A stretch of DNA of 64,000 nucleotides from Chaetoderma sp. LZ-2023a (GCA_034401795.1 CM067366.1:69395514-69459513); one strand, 5' to 3'. Counted from the first letter of the stretch, positions 41,997-53,902 are shown. Translations and numbers: made by a program. Notes: generated by a model not told the origin, from the sequence alone.

Positions 41997-42425
41997 CTTG
42001 CATATGTGTTATTCTAGGCTACAAAAGACCGATTAACCGACCCTACCTCCTTCCGCGGATATGGCCTACTGTTTTCTCAAGATCGCCTTTCAGTGTTTAT
42101 TCACTAACTGATATCTATTGGAAATGTATATTCTTACTCCATTAGGGGAGTTGGAGTCATCAGCAGCGACTTAACGTACTTTTTCCAGCAAGTATCCTTT
42201 TTCAGAGCACAATTTCTTGTGACTCCACTAAAGGACTTTTTGTTTCCTTTTTGCTGAGTACTACATCCTACTAATGAACACTGGTATGCTGTAGATGTCC
42301 TTCAGTGGTCATTATTATTCCACCCTTGATAGCTCAATGCGCATAACCGATTACTTCATAGGCAATCCAGACGGTGTCATTTTTCGTTGGAGGAACCGGT
42401 AAGTGTATGTTTTATACTGTTTGAG

Positions 42426-42428
<3 letters not shown>
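41997..42428. other. No gene seen
   Basis: No recognisable feature before the TA repeat. Confidence 0.4.

Positions 42429-42509
<81 letters not shown>
42429..42509. repeat. (TA)n microsatellite
   Basis: About 40 uninterrupted TA units. Confidence 0.97.
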
Positions 42510-42512
<3 letters not shown>

Positions 42513-42644
42513 CTAAATGGTTCGTGCGCATACCCTCACTATGTTGCTAGTTGTCACGTCCCCGGTGACGTGAGCTCAGTAAATCGTAACGGGTATTCAC
42601 TGACTGGCTGATGCAGATGATCAGCTGCATCCATATATGTATGA

Positions 42645-43735
42645 TTACTGTATTCTGGGGGGGCGGGGGTAGTAGTAGAAACAGTCCTTCTTCGCTTTTG
42701 CCCACTGTGTCTTGTCCTCAGCCAAAATCCTTAGCTTCCTCGGGTCCATTCTTGACTTGAGTGTACCGAGTCCTGCTTTCTTGAGGTCACCTCGTAACAC
42801 GCTTAGCAGATTCATGCAATGACGTCCTCTCCTGGCTTTGTATTTGCTGGTTCCGAGTAAGGCGAATTCCAAGGCTCTCTGTACTGGTGTGTCTTCTGGT
42901 ATCCTTAGCACATGGTCAAACATGGACCATCTTTGCTGGAGGACTTTTACAGACAGCGGCGACGTATTACACATCTTGTATAGTGCGTCGTTGGAAATTA
43001 TGCTGTCTGGCCATCGGTATCCAGTGATGGTGCGTAGGCGTTTGCGGTGGCAGGCATCGAGTTTGTCTAGAGTTGCCTTTGGAGCTGCCCAGCTGTTACA
43101 GTTATACAGTATCAAGTATACGCGGGTTGCATTGTATAAACGTAGCCTCTTTATCAAGGGCATCTTTGATCTACGAATCTATAGCTTCCAGAAGGACTAG
43201 AAAGCCATGTTCTCTATGATGCAGCGTGCAGAAATGTCAGCAGCATTGCAAAGCAGTGAGCCCAGGATTTTACTTTTCCTCCATGGTTTGCTGCCACGAA
43301 GTGGGTCATCATTTTCTTTAGTTTCATCCTTTGTAGATAGGTATATGTGGGTGAACTCTGTTTTGGATTCATATAAAGAGATTCTCAATTTTTAGTTTGC
43401 TTGCAGCTATTGGGAGAAGTTCGTCAAGGGGTTTCTTTCCCTCGTCTATGAAGTCCTCATGGTCGGCATAGTCCATCTCTAGCGGCATACCCAGTATTGA
43501 CAGTGGTGGTTTTGGTCTTGTCGAACTTTTCCGCACAGATTTCAATGTGGCAGCAAGGTAGCGGGTGAAAAGCACCGGAGATAGACCATCTCCCTGTGGG
43601 TAGCCGATTGATGTCTCAAACTCTACAGACCTCACTGACACAACTCGTACTCTCAGCTTGGTGTCTGCAAGCGGTAGTCTCACTAGTCGTAGCTCATCTT
43701 CATTGCATTCAAATATGGCCTTCAGAAATGACTAA
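42645..43735 (-). pseudogene. Non-LTR retrotransposon (LINE) reverse transcriptase, C-terminal part, broken
   Basis: On the minus strand, the 43683-43369 frame has SIGYPQGDGLSPVLFTRYLA (RT motif with PQG) and LEMDYADHEDFID, where the catalytic YADD reads YADH. A frameshift leads to 43388-43197 with KTEFTHIYLSTKDE and PWRKSKILGSLLCNAADISA. Then 43163-42645 has LRLYNATRVYLILYNCNSWA, LDACHRKRLRTITGYRWPD and QRWSMFDHVLRIPEDTPVQR, the post-RT region common to LINE proteins. It is truncated at 5' (about 43735). The lost Asp and the frameshifts make it inactive. The clade (CR1/RTE-like) is not resolved. Confidence 0.85.
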
Positions 43736-44270
43736 ATCATCTTTTGGTAGTTTGAAGAGTAATTGAACAGACGCAAGTTTACATATATTTATCAGAAATA
43801 AAATAGTACTGGCTATATTAATCTGACATTTTATTCGACTACGTAATATGTTTAGTAACAAAAACATATTATTTTTGGAGACTATACATCCTGTGAGTAA
43901 CTCTAAAATGCCGCTCTTGAGATCGTCATGAACGATGTAGCAAGTATATACTGAATCTATGGTTTGAGTAGGCCTACTTGTCTAATATGATGAGCTTGAA
44001 GATATCTAATAACTCCCCGAGTCGTTTCTCTATCAATCAACGATTCCATGTGTATGATAGGAATCGGTGGCGGCATGGCTACACATGAATCACTGCAGTG
44101 AGTATTGTAGTGACTTACATAACATTCTTCTAATATCGTCATTGGTGATCATCTTGGCCATTGGTGGACTTTGGCTAGTGATCAGCTGGCTCAGGTGTTG
44201 TCATGTAAGCGAATTTCTTAGACCTACGCATTTCAACAATATAAAAGCATTTGTATATTCATGAATCCAG
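43736..44270. other. No gene seen
   Basis: A 65-codon frame at 44067-44264 has a hydrophobic stretch (ILLISSLVIILAIGGLWLVI) but no other support. Confidence 0.4.
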
Positions 44271-44580
44271 TTTCTCAGTCAGTCTCATGACGTCATAATC
44301 AACTACACGACGTGTACATTGACGTCATAATCAATTTATGAATGACTCGATTTAGTCCGTCTTACACCATAAATAGTCCGTCATGTTGCACGGGTCTTTA
44401 CTATTTAATAAACATGCTGTTGAATATTTTGAAACTAATTTGACTGGCAACAGCTTACCTGTATAATCTTCTGGAAATTGAGAGTCAGAGAGTGCAATGG
44501 TCGATCGATCCCAGCGCGTTCAAGGCGTGGGTGGAGCTTAGCCAGAAATGGTCGGGCCATAGCTAAATCTGTCCTCCATT
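44271..44580 (-). mobile_element. CRE/hairpin MITE, copy H
   Basis: Minus orientation: CTCATGACGTCATAATCAAC and ACATTGACGTCATAATC (two perfect CREs), TTAGTCCGTCTTACACC, one hairpin arm CTGTTGAATATTTTGAAACT, AGCTTACCTGTAT, TGGTCGATCGATCCCAGC, GTGGGTGGAGCTTAG, and closure near CTGTCCTCCATT. Confidence 0.85.
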
Positions 44581-45593
44581 GACATTGTAGTCTAGAATAT
44601 AGGCGTATTGAAGAAAATTCTTAATAATGAAACATTCAGCATTTAAATTCACAATATACATCGCACGTGGTAGTCAAATTTAATAGCATAAAATGTTGAA
44701 AATCCTGTCAGATGTGGTCTGAATCTATTTTGGCCAAATATGGCTGGAATCTAGTTTTGTAAAATGTGAGTTTCTCCAACATAGTTTTGTGACGAACAGA
44801 AATTAATTAAAAATTGAATACAAGGAACTTTCTACATTTTCTTTATATGAAAAATATGAAAGCTAACGCGAATTTCGCGAGACAGAGCAAAATAATAGAT
44901 TTCCATTCAACACCGCGATCGACTATGCTGAAGGAATGCTTGGTTACAACGGTAGCTCTTCGTCATTTCCCTGGAAGCATAGCGGGCCTGCGTCATCTGA
45001 AAGGGCGCGTCGAAGCGAGATAACTCGGCTAAATAATTCAATAACGCACATCGTCATGAATAGTTACCGTCTCATAGTCAGGCGATGGTAGAGTTTTGTG
45101 CCATTGGCAAGAAATGACGACTTCGTCTTTTGGGTTCTCGCAATCAATTAACTCTTTTAAACAGACAGACTTCACAGTCATTTGCAGTGTAGGCCTACGC
45201 CTCTTTCTCATTGCCTAAACCGGTGTAACTATTTCGTGTACTGTGTAGGTTACTATATATGCGATATATCGGTTTGCATTCACACTTCTGGACGGTGGTG
45301 CTACCCGGTGGACAGCCAGATAACATGATGACAGCCGAGAGAAAATGCTGACGTTAACGTTACCTGGCAGATTTTGAAAGGAGTAAGCTGCGTTCACATA
45401 GGGAAGCAATAGCGATATATCTGACGATAAGCCGCCGATTTTGTGGGATTAAATTTCGAAATAAATGACGTATTTATTCCGATACAAGTGCCGGTTCATT
45501 GAGAACGCTAGCCGATATACCTGCTATTTACCGAAATAATGGCTGTATGAGAACATGGCCTTAGATAGGCGTATTATATAGTGCGTTGAATAA
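44581..45593. other. No gene seen
   Basis: Fragments such as CTGTATGAGAACATGGCC at about 45544-45561 resemble the end of the next MITE. A 69-codon frame (44814-45023) is not supported. Confidence 0.4.
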
Positions 45594-45685
45594 AGGCCGT
45601 GTTCTCACGAGAGAGTTAATCAGGAATAACCCCGTACTTCAGTATGCCGTTATTCCGGATTAAGTTTCTAGTGAGAACACGGCCT
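45594..45685. mobile_element. Small inverted-repeat MITE
   Basis: AGGCCGTGTTCTCACGAGAG and TAGTGAGAACACGGCCT form the ends, with inner CAGGAATAAC / GTTATTCCGG. 92 bp; a solitary diverged end lies about 40 bp upstream. Confidence 0.7.
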
Positions 45686-45829
45686 AGGTGACGCCGTGTC
45701 CGCAATTCTAGAAATCCACCAATCTAAAAATAGAGGCATGACTTCTACTTTTCTCGATCTCGTATCGAAGGAGATCTCGCGAGATACGAATGTAAATCCA
45801 AGTGTAGGACTACCATTTACTCCAGTGAA

Positions 45830-46000
45830 ATTAGTTTCAATATATACATCAATTTACCTGCACATTTACAACAGAATGCTTATGGACAAAAATTTTGAAA
45901 ATTGTATACTTTTATGGGCTTAAATACCTCAATGTACTGAAGTGAAATAAATCATAATATATGATGATTTCATTCCGTATAAATAAATGGAAAAGCACCT
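45830..46000 (-). repeat. Diverged copy of the 21,240-type dispersed repeat
   Basis: ATTGTATACTTTTATGGGCT, TGAAGTGAAATAAATC and TATGATGATTTCATTCCGTA match the inverted form of that repeat. The 28-bp segment is present once. Confidence 0.65.
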
Positions 46001-46031
46001 GTATTTGGTGACACAATACACGATAGTGCGG

Positions 46032-46187
46032 CTTATCTACTAGGCATGCGGCCTAAGGACCACGTCTGTAATAGCACCGTCACGGCCACATGTCACCAAC
46101 ATGTATCTATACATACATGTTGGTGACATGCAGCGGTGACGGAGCTATCACAGACGTGGTCCTTTGGCCGCATGCCTAGGAGATAAG
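46032..46187. repeat. 156-bp imperfect palindrome
   Basis: The outer arms CTTATCTACTAGGCATGCGG and CCGCATGCCTAGGAGATAAG continue through AAGGACCACGTCTGT / ACAGACGTGGTCCTTT and TAGCACCGTCAC / GTGACGGAGCTA to the inner ATGTCACCAACATGTA / TACATGTTGGTGACAT. Loop of about 6 bases (TCTATACA). Confidence 0.9.
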
Positions 46188-46364
46188 TTTATATTCATAT
46201 TTCATATCAAGACAATTATACAGGAGCACCAATTTCAAAATAGTCAACATAATATATAGGCTACAATATACCATACCGAATCTGTCGTTTCAGATATTAT
46301 GCTCAAGTACGCAATGATCACATAGATAGTATAAAGGCATTGGTTCCTACGTTTGTAAGAAAAG

Positions 46365-46395
46365 CTGTTGAATATTTCGAAACTAATTTGATTGG
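46365..46395. repeat. Solo hairpin arm of the CRE/hairpin MITE
   Basis: GCTGTTGAATATTTCGAAAC followed by TAATTTGATTGG, without the partner arm. Confidence 0.6.
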
Positions 46396-46448
46396 AAGTC
46401 TGACTGCTGTCATACTAACTTCATAAACAATTTGTCGTCTTTGTCTAT

Positions 46449-46535
46449 AAGGCGTAAATGGTTAATTGAGAGACCATAATGGGTTAATTGAGAGACCATA
46501 ATGGGCTAATTGATAGATGATAATTGGTTAATTGA
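46449..46535. repeat. 22-bp minisatellite, four units
   Basis: GGTTAATTGAGAGACCATAA followed by TG repeats in register four times with increasing divergence toward the right. Confidence 0.85.
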
Positions 46536-47819
46536 AAGATCAGTTGTCTTTTGTGACCAGATCGCGTGGTTCACCAGGCGGTCGCCTAACAAGGGTTTAT
46601 GTATTTAATTGATGATATCTTCTGAGGACGTATTGCACACACACACACACACCCCACCCCACTCCCCCGTCCCTATGGCTATGGTTTTAACGTTTCCACA
46701 ATAGTCATGGTCATGCGTATCTTGGTATGGAATAATTCAATCAGACTCGTCTCCAAAATGCATTACCATCCTATACCACTATCGTGACCTTGGCGTATGG
46801 AGACGTCGACGGTGACAAAATGGAAGTGTAGAAATATGGCTACACTACTGAGGCAACGACATAGCTCAATGATATTGCAAGAGTAATGCTAAATCTGTTA
46901 GATGAAAATAGCCACAGAAACAGCAAAAGTGTTCAGTCAAATTAGTTTCAAAATATTTAATTCCTCATGTGCAAGGCCTACTGATTTGAATGTGAGATAG
47001 GCCTACTGGAATCTTATTGGCGACAGGGTTAACTTGTGTAACTGCGATAAGAAGCTGTTTATTAACTGCATCTGGTCGTGTCTCTTACACACCAAAAATA
47101 TCTCTGAACCACAACCCGGGCTTTTAGTCATGACGCACCGTGCACGGGGCTTGAGGCGAGCGCCTCGTGATATCTTTGATTGTCTTGTGCGTGTTTTTTT
47201 AAATTTCAGATACTCCAGAGTAAGAACCTTGAGGGCAACCTCTGGAAATCAGTGTAGCTCACTTGGATCAAGGTTGGATTTGCATTTTATATTTATATTC
47301 GCGTATATTCGCGCGATTACGAGTGTGGTCTCGCTGCTATACGCCTTTGTAATTGTACCATGATACACAGGAAAATAATGTCGCAATGACAAATAGAGGT
47401 ACCAACGTATACACAAAGACACGAGACCCCCAAATGAACTGTTTCATTTAATGCGAAAATCTATATTATCTCAATTTCCCTGGACGATGCTTTTCATTTT
47501 ATGTAGGGTCCTTCTTTGGTACTCTTCAAATGTATTACCTTTGCAGATCTATTCTCCTAGATTTAATACATTGAATGAAAGAAAAAAGCAATACTCTTGG
47601 GGGTAGTTTATCCCCCCGCAAAGCGCTCACATCTGACTATTGTTTTTTCTAGTTTGACACCCCTTCCCAATAGCTTTCATTTGGCGTACTCTCTTCAAAA
47701 CCACGACTTCAATATGTATAGTTGGTCTTTGCGCTACATAGTTAGGGTCTTATCGTGATTTGATCTTGTAATATGTTCAATGAGGGCAACGTTTTCCAGA
47801 TCCGATCTAATGGATAATC
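46536..47819. other. No gene; scattered hairpin arm
   Basis: (AC)n at 46637-46654. A hairpin arm, CAGTCAAATTAGTTTCAAAA, lies at 46935-46954. The 109-codon frame at 47034-47363 lacks motifs. Nothing else supported. Confidence 0.4.
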
Positions 47820-48155
47820 CGATCTGTCACTTAAGTATGTGGCGTCATAATCAACTATGTTGCATGTAGGCTGACGTCACAATCAAACTGCGTAATTAAT
47901 GACATATTTAGCACCGTCGTGAGCATTGAAGAGTCCGTCAAGTGCACGAATTGTTTGCATGTTTTTACTATTCATTATCTAGTCTGTTAAACATTTTGAA
48001 ACCAATTTGACTGGCCGTTGTTGCTGCTATAGGCAACTATGCATAGTTACTGTAAAATTGGGATTCTGGGAATTCATGGTCCAATCAGTCCCATCACGGA
48101 GCAACGCGTGGGCGGAGCTTAGATAGACATTGGCGGGGCATAGCTAGAAATGGAT
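47820..48155 (-). mobile_element. CRE/hairpin MITE subfamily 2, copy I
   Basis: Minus orientation: GATCTGTCACTTAAGTATGT, GGCGTCATAATCAAC, GGCTGACGTCACAATC (perfect CRE near 47872), the arm TTTTGAAACCAATTTGACTG with the partner lost, GGGATTCTGGGAATTCATGG, GGGCGGAGCTTAG, and GCGGGGCATAGCTAGAAATG. Confidence 0.75.
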
Positions 48156-49123
48156 ATATTTATTGCACCTGATGCTGTTTAATGTGTTACTATGTTCATC
48201 ACGCATGATGATTGCACAATGTCGTACTCCGTGTGCATTTACCATCTCCAAAATACAGCTAATCATTTGATGTAGTGCCTTCAGTGTGATGGTGGGTGGC
48301 TGCTGTTGCGTGTAGAATTTTCATGATGCCATTGAACATTGTCGACGCAGCGGCCAGAATGGGGTTTGTGTAAACCAACTTTCCCCATGCTTTGCAGTTT
48401 ATATATGTGATTCCCATGAGTCAACTTCCATTTGATTTAGGAACATGATTAAATAAGTCCTATGTTTCTAGTGCCATACATGTTGCCTCGCCATTGAAGG
48501 AACCCACGTTCGTCTGACAACAATGTACATTTTCATGGATTACTTGTACATCTGGCTAGCCGGGATTAACATGATATTCATTTCGGCATGGCAGAGTGAT
48601 AATACTGTAATGTCAGGGTCGACGACGCACTGCAGAATGTTGTTGGTCTCTGCTACTCTTTGTTTCTATGTCTCATGGGTGTTATGGCAGAATGAAGCAT
48701 CGAAGTCTATCTGGGTTGCTTACGTGGTTTCTCCATTATGTCTAGTCTGTTGAGTCGTTCCACTCTTCACCAAACTTGTCCATTTCTGTCATCAGGGTGG
48801 AACGTGCATCTAATGGAAGTAACAAATCTGGCATTAGATCTTCATCCAGTTCTCTGTTATGATCGTGAAGGACGTCACACGAGTTCCTCATACATTCATG
48901 CGAAGGATGCCATCACTGTCTTTTGTGATATCAAAACTTATGAGCACGTATAGAATGGTAGTAATCACCATCTGTGGTAAATAGCTGTTTGGCTTTTACC
49001 GACTTACATACGCTAGCCACTCTGTGCCAGGATGATTCCTGCAGCACCTACTACACTCTTCCTCATAATCTTGCAAAGTTACTCCACCAACAATATAGTC
49101 AACTGCTAGATGGAACTGTTCTA
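48156..49123. other. No supported gene; possible old coding remnant on minus strand
   Basis: Composition is more even than the neighbours and the minus strand has short frames (for example DLLLPLDARSTLMTEMDKFG), but I cannot place it in a family. The plus-strand frames of 71-76 codons are also unrecognised. Confidence 0.3.
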
Positions 49124-49215
49124 AGATAGGAATAGACGGCTGCTTGTGATAGGAATAGACGGCTGCTTGTGAGTTGTGAACACAGACCAGTGACCTGTCT
49201 GTGTTCGCAACTCAT
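49124..49215. repeat. 23-bp direct repeat and adjacent inverted repeat
   Basis: ATAGGAATAGACGGCTGCTT plus GTG occurs twice in a row. The second leads into TGAGTTGTGAACACAGAC, mirrored by GTCTGTGTTCGCAACTCA. Confidence 0.8.
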
Positions 49216-49457
49216 AAGCGATTTTGCATAATGCTTGATCTTCCGCGCGTGCGATGATAATGTTCTTCATCCCGAGCACACAGACTCGCTTAATTACTGT
49301 ATGTCCGAACCCTTTGTGGACCAATTTGGTGACGAGTAGAGATAATGGAATCATAGGATCATTCCCAACATGGACGGCCGATTGTACAGGAAGAACACAT
49401 TCCATCCCAACGACACATCTGGGCCAAGTTCTAGCAATTTCGTCAGAACACTTCGGG

Positions 49458-49525
49458 CGAGGTTGGGGTGGGGTGGGGTGGGGGTGGGGGTGGGGGTGGG
49501 GGGGGGGGTGTGGGGGGGGGGGGTG
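49458..49525 (+). repeat. G-rich tract
   Basis: Successive GGGG/GGGGG runs separated by single T bases; G-quadruplex potential on the + strand. The long minus-strand open frame over it is a proline/histidine artefact. Confidence 0.9.
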
Positions 49526-50254
49526 CGCGTGACTGGTCATGTATTTGGTATATTTAACTTTGATATGAAACGAACATGCTAAATTTATATACGGTGGACA
49601 AGGCGGTAATCGTACAAACCAAAGTGGAGTTGATGGAATAATTAATCTTTTCATGTTCTTCAAATACAAGTTGATACATTGGTATATCTCGTGCTTATTT
49701 AAGGTTGGCTTAACGTTCTGCTGTGCACATTGTGGTACCCGTACCATAGTTGATCACGTGACGTTAGTTTTCGTGTGTTTATAGTGTGATTACAGGGGAA
49801 ACTCATATCTGACTCCGCATGGAGCGGTGTAAACTGATCTCTGAAGGGTGTCTTCTGGATTCTTATTTAGGAGGATCTGAAATTTACTAAAGACCAAATT
49901 TAGTAAAGACCAAAGATAGGAAGAGGTGTCTGCAAAACTAAAATATCAGGTTCGTACTCCTTGACTTTGCAATTTAAAGCTTTAAGCTGTATCGAAATAA
50001 TCACACATGACTACACTTACAAGTCCTAAAGCGCTGGAATTCTCCTCAAGCCACACTAAGGTCACACTAGCCAGTGTACGTCAAGTGGTGCATTGTCAAA
50101 CTCCACGCTACTTTTCGTCCACTCAAATCAATACAAATCATACCCAACAATTTTGTAAGAAAAATTTATCTATTCTTACCATTGAGCTACTTCCAATATT
50201 ATGACAATAGACCCAGTTCTAATGATCAAAACACGCTCAAGTAAAATAACTAAC
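49526..50254. other. No gene seen
   Basis: No recognisable feature; TTTACTAAAGACCAAATTTA-type short repeats near 49880. Confidence 0.4.
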
Positions 50255-50670
50255 AATGGACATTTCCAGTTTTAGTCATGCCATCTCTATATGACACCAT
50301 CTCTAGCTAAGCTCCACCCACACTTCATCCGTGTTGGGATCGATCGATCCCTGAACTCCTTGACAATCATTTTCCAGAAACTACAGGTAAGCTGTTGAAT
50401 ATTTCGAAACTAATTTGCCTGGTTGCTGTTGTTGCCAATGACAGCAACAGCGCCCAGTCAAATTACTTTCAAAATATTCAACAGCATGTTTATTAAATAG
50501 CAAAGACATACAATTAGTATAACGTGTCGGACTATTAAGCGCTTAAGGCGAACCAAATCGAGTCATACATGACGTCATGCTTATGACGTCATCCTACACG
50601 TCGCCTAGTTGATTATGACGTCATATGACGTCATATGATGGGATGGATGGATAACCCGGAAAAGACTATT
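50255..50670 (+). mobile_element. CRE/hairpin MITE, copy J (most CREs)
   Basis: AATGGACATTTCCAG, CTAGCTAAGCTCCACCCACA, GATCGATCGATCCCTGAACT, donor ACAGGTAAG, hairpin 50392-50484 (arms of about 43 bp), GCAAAGACATACAATTAG, then perfect TGACGTCA at 50570, 50584, 50616 and 50626. The last two are exactly 10 bp apart. Confidence 0.9.
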
Positions 50671-51057
50671 TCCATGGATACAACTAAAAGTCACGATTGT
50701 TTAATTGTACTGAGAAGGAAGACTCGTCGATGTTGTGTATGCTTAAATGTTGGTGCTGTATAACGTGGCTACTTTCAATAGCCTCCTAAACTGTTCAACA
50801 ACGATATTCAAACACCAAATAACATATGTCATGAAATGAGACACAAACGGTAGGCTACTGGACGAGTAGCTGATAATTCGGCAATACGAGGGATTAAACT
50901 AATTATTGATTCATTACTTCCGGGTGAGATGAAATTGGTATATTACCGAACTGTCTTTGTTATGTAAGTGTGGTTAAAATTCGCTCTAAACCCCCCCTAG
51001 GGTGTAAACTGATGGTTCAAACGATCTTCTCGTAGACTTTTGATACAGCATTCCAGT
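50671..51057. other. No gene seen
   Basis: No recognisable feature. Confidence 0.4.
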
Positions 51058-51494
51058 ATTAAGCCGGCGGCCCAACTACCGATTTTACTGCCGGCTGGCA
51101 GAATAAGTAGAGTTGGTAGATGAGCCGGACCTGTCGGCTCGATTTTTTTCCAAATCGGCCAGATAAATCGGTAAAAAGAATTCCTTGGCAATGTCAAGGA
51201 TTTGGCTGCCGAATCTATACCGGCCAGTGCAAATCGGTAAATGGAAACACTGAACAGTGAAAATCGGCCGAATTTTCTAGTAAGGTCGTCGTGACATGAT
51301 TGGTCACATGCTCTCTCTCTCTCTCCCGGTTGAGGTTAAACCGGGTTCTGTGCACGGGGAATCGTTAGGTGGGCGGTCACGTGCCGGCCGACGAGAATGT
51401 GCAGTTACTGGCAGATTTATCCTGCCGGAAATTTTAAAATCGGCCGGTAACAAACAATCGGTAATTCGGTAGATGGGCCGCCGGCTTTATAGTG
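51058..51494. mobile_element. GC-rich MITE with AAGCCGGCGGCCCA ends
   Basis: The left ATTAAGCCGGCGGCCCA mirrors the right TGGGCCGCCGGCTTTATAG. Inside, CGGCCG-type words (AAATCGGCC, ATCGGTAA, GCCGGC) recur on both strands, and a (TC)n tract lies at 51309-51325. GC content is well above the surroundings. No coding frame. Confidence 0.75.
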
Positions 51495-52301
51495 TACACG
51501 TGATTCCAATATTGTCCCGGTATAATGATTTCACAATTAGGCCATGTTCACGAACGACTGTTTTAAGCATATCAACCCTAAATTCCCCGAAACACATATA
51601 TACTCAACACAAACATCTTAGGTAACGTGGCTGAAACAAAAAAACACCACCAGATCCCATTTAAAACATCTAGGTAGGCTGCTCACTATTTTGAACGAAT
51701 TTTAATAGCTTAGCTGTAGAACTGCTTTCAATGTGAGAGACTGGGATTTCAGCGTTTAAGGTGGACAAACCATAATATATTGCCCATAGAAATGTACAGA
51801 CGAGCTACAAGGCCGCGTTGTCGATTGATAGCAATTTTAGAATTACCCGTACAAGTGAATAATATAAACAAAGTATGCTAGGCCTGCTTGCAGAAGATGG
51901 TGGAAGAAGTAAAGATGACGGGCATCGATCTTGAGTGCTGCGGAAAACTGTGGCTGTTTCACGCAAACAGTGGTTTAGAATATCACTAGTTTTAAGCTGA
52001 ACGCCAAAATCGCAAGCACAATCCAGAATGGAGGTGACATCTCAGCGTTGTATATAATAGGCCATTATACAGTATTAAATGCATTCACCTGGTTTTGACG
52101 CATTATGAGTAATACAGTATAGATAATAAATAAGCTAAGATGTTTCCAAACACACCCCCCCCCCCCCCCCCCCGCCCGCCCCCCCCACCCACCCCACACC
52201 CCACACCCACCCCACCCCGCCCAAACATGTTAGTTAGAGCAATTGCGACCACATTGTTAGAAATGTTCTGGTTAATATTTTTGACTTAATTTGATCGGAA
52301 G
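51495..52301. other. No gene; C-rich tract
   Basis: Runs of C with CCCACCCCACACC words at 52153-52222. Otherwise unannotated. Confidence 0.5.
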
Positions 52302-52554
52302 CAGTGGATCTTTCTATTTTAGCTATGCCCCGCCAATCTCTAGCTAAGCTCCACCCACACCTCGCTCGTGTTGGGATCGATCGATCTCTGAATTCCCTGA
52401 CTATCAATTTCCAAAAAACTATGCACGTAAGCTATTGCCTAGTTTGAAACTAAATTAAGAATTAAAGATGGGCCAAATAGAATAATTTATGACGTAATGA
52501 TTATGACGTCATATGACGTCACATCATAGATGAATACTCTGGAAAGGTGAATTA
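52302..52554 (+). mobile_element. CRE/hairpin MITE, copy K (hairpin deleted)
   Basis: CTATGCCCCGCCAATCTCTA, CTCCACCCACACCTCGCTCG, GATCGATCGATCTCTGAATT, weak donor GCACGTAAG, then two perfect TGACGTCA at 52505-52512 and 52515-52522 (10-bp spacing) and the end GGAAAGGTGAATT. A loose arm (CAATCAAATTAAATTC) follows at 52578. Confidence 0.85.
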
Positions 52555-53575
52555 CTACGTTGGGCAGCAATGGTTTCCAATCAAATTAAATTCAAAATCT
52601 TCAACAGTATACGTTTTACTTTGTTTTGGAAACATGTTAACTTATGTCTGAGCTGTATTGTAAAATCATTCGGAAACTTAAAAATCATTAGAAAGCTCTT
52701 TTGCGTAGACAAATATATTGACCTGTGGTTGGACTGATGGTTGGCGAAAGCTAATCGCTACGATATTGAGTGGTGTCGGGATGGTGACTTAGATTCTCTG
52801 AGAAGCCATTTTCTGCATTCTAATGGTACACAGCATTCTTGTTTTGCTTCCAAGCATAGTCGATGCTCACTTTGCAGAAGAGCTACGGGCGAAAAGGCCC
52901 TCTCCCACCACCTCTCCGGTCAAACCTAAGCGGGAGAGAGGTGTTTGGGCGGGTGCACATCCTTGACGTTGATGACCGCAATTATGAACGCAAAAGAGAT
53001 ATGGATTTCCGTGTAAATATATTGAAATTATAGGTCTACTGTACTGGCCGTTAAGGTCGATACCAGTACTTCGGCGCTGTAGGTATATGGCTATGCATTG
53101 CTACGTGCCTGTTTATTTAGCCAGTTGGCAATAACACTTCAGCTTGATTGACAGACCGCATCCATTTATGAATGGTATTTGGAGCGGCTGCATGAAAGGT
53201 TGCTGTGGTCATCTCTGCTCGTCCATCATCTTTCTTCAGGATCTGTTTGTCACTGGTCATCGAGATTAGAGATTATTAGCGGACATGATTTATTTAAATT
53301 ATCAGTTTTGTCATTATCTCGACATATATTGATTAATTAGTCGACTAAAACGGCGTACGTCACCCTTTATCAGTGACAGTCACTGACCAGCAGTCATCCG
53401 CGGTCATTCGTAATTTCCTGCGTGCCTGTTTACTTGTATCTTTGATGTTCCATTGCAGTTTTTGCCGCCAAGCGTCTATGAATCACAGGGCATGATTGTC
53501 ATCAGAACCGCAAATATCGTGAGCTCTTTCAAGACAGAGAATCCAAAACACTGCAGTCACAGACGTCAAATTTGA
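52555..53575. other. No gene seen
   Basis: A 62-codon frame at 52741-52929 has two Cys-x2-Cys-like spots but no domain match. Nothing else. Confidence 0.4.
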
Positions 53576-53618
53576 TGGGGGTGGGGGTGGGTGTGTGGGT
53601 GGGGGTGGGGGGGGGTGT
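53576..53618 (+). repeat. G-rich tract
   Basis: GGGGGTGGG-type runs; quadruplex potential. Confidence 0.85.
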
Positions 53619-53902
53619 TTAAAAAATTTGTCTAAAGCTACTTCATTCTTGTATTTTTAATTAAATAGTGGAAATGCATCTCCAAGCTGTGTATCACCTT
53701 TGAATTCTGTTGTTAAAATATGCTTGATAATTATCGTTGTGTCATTTCTTCGTATTGTCAGATTTTAGGCCTATGTTTCTGTAGCAAAACTTGAGATGAG
53801 TTTTAGCAATAGTTTTCATTTTAGTTGCGACTCGTAACTAGTAGAAATATGTCTCTTTGTCTGTCTGTCTATCTGTCAGCCAGTCAGCCAGCTAGCCAAC
53901 AT

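Noticed and set aside
42387-42611. Ile-Tyr repeat protein
   Set aside because: It is the (TA)n microsatellite.
44067-44264. Possible single-pass membrane peptide
   Set aside because: One hydrophobic stretch in a 65-codon frame without other evidence.
49121-49747. 208-codon minus-strand frame
   Set aside because: Its centre is a Pro/His run from a G-rich tract and it crosses a direct and an inverted repeat; no domain.
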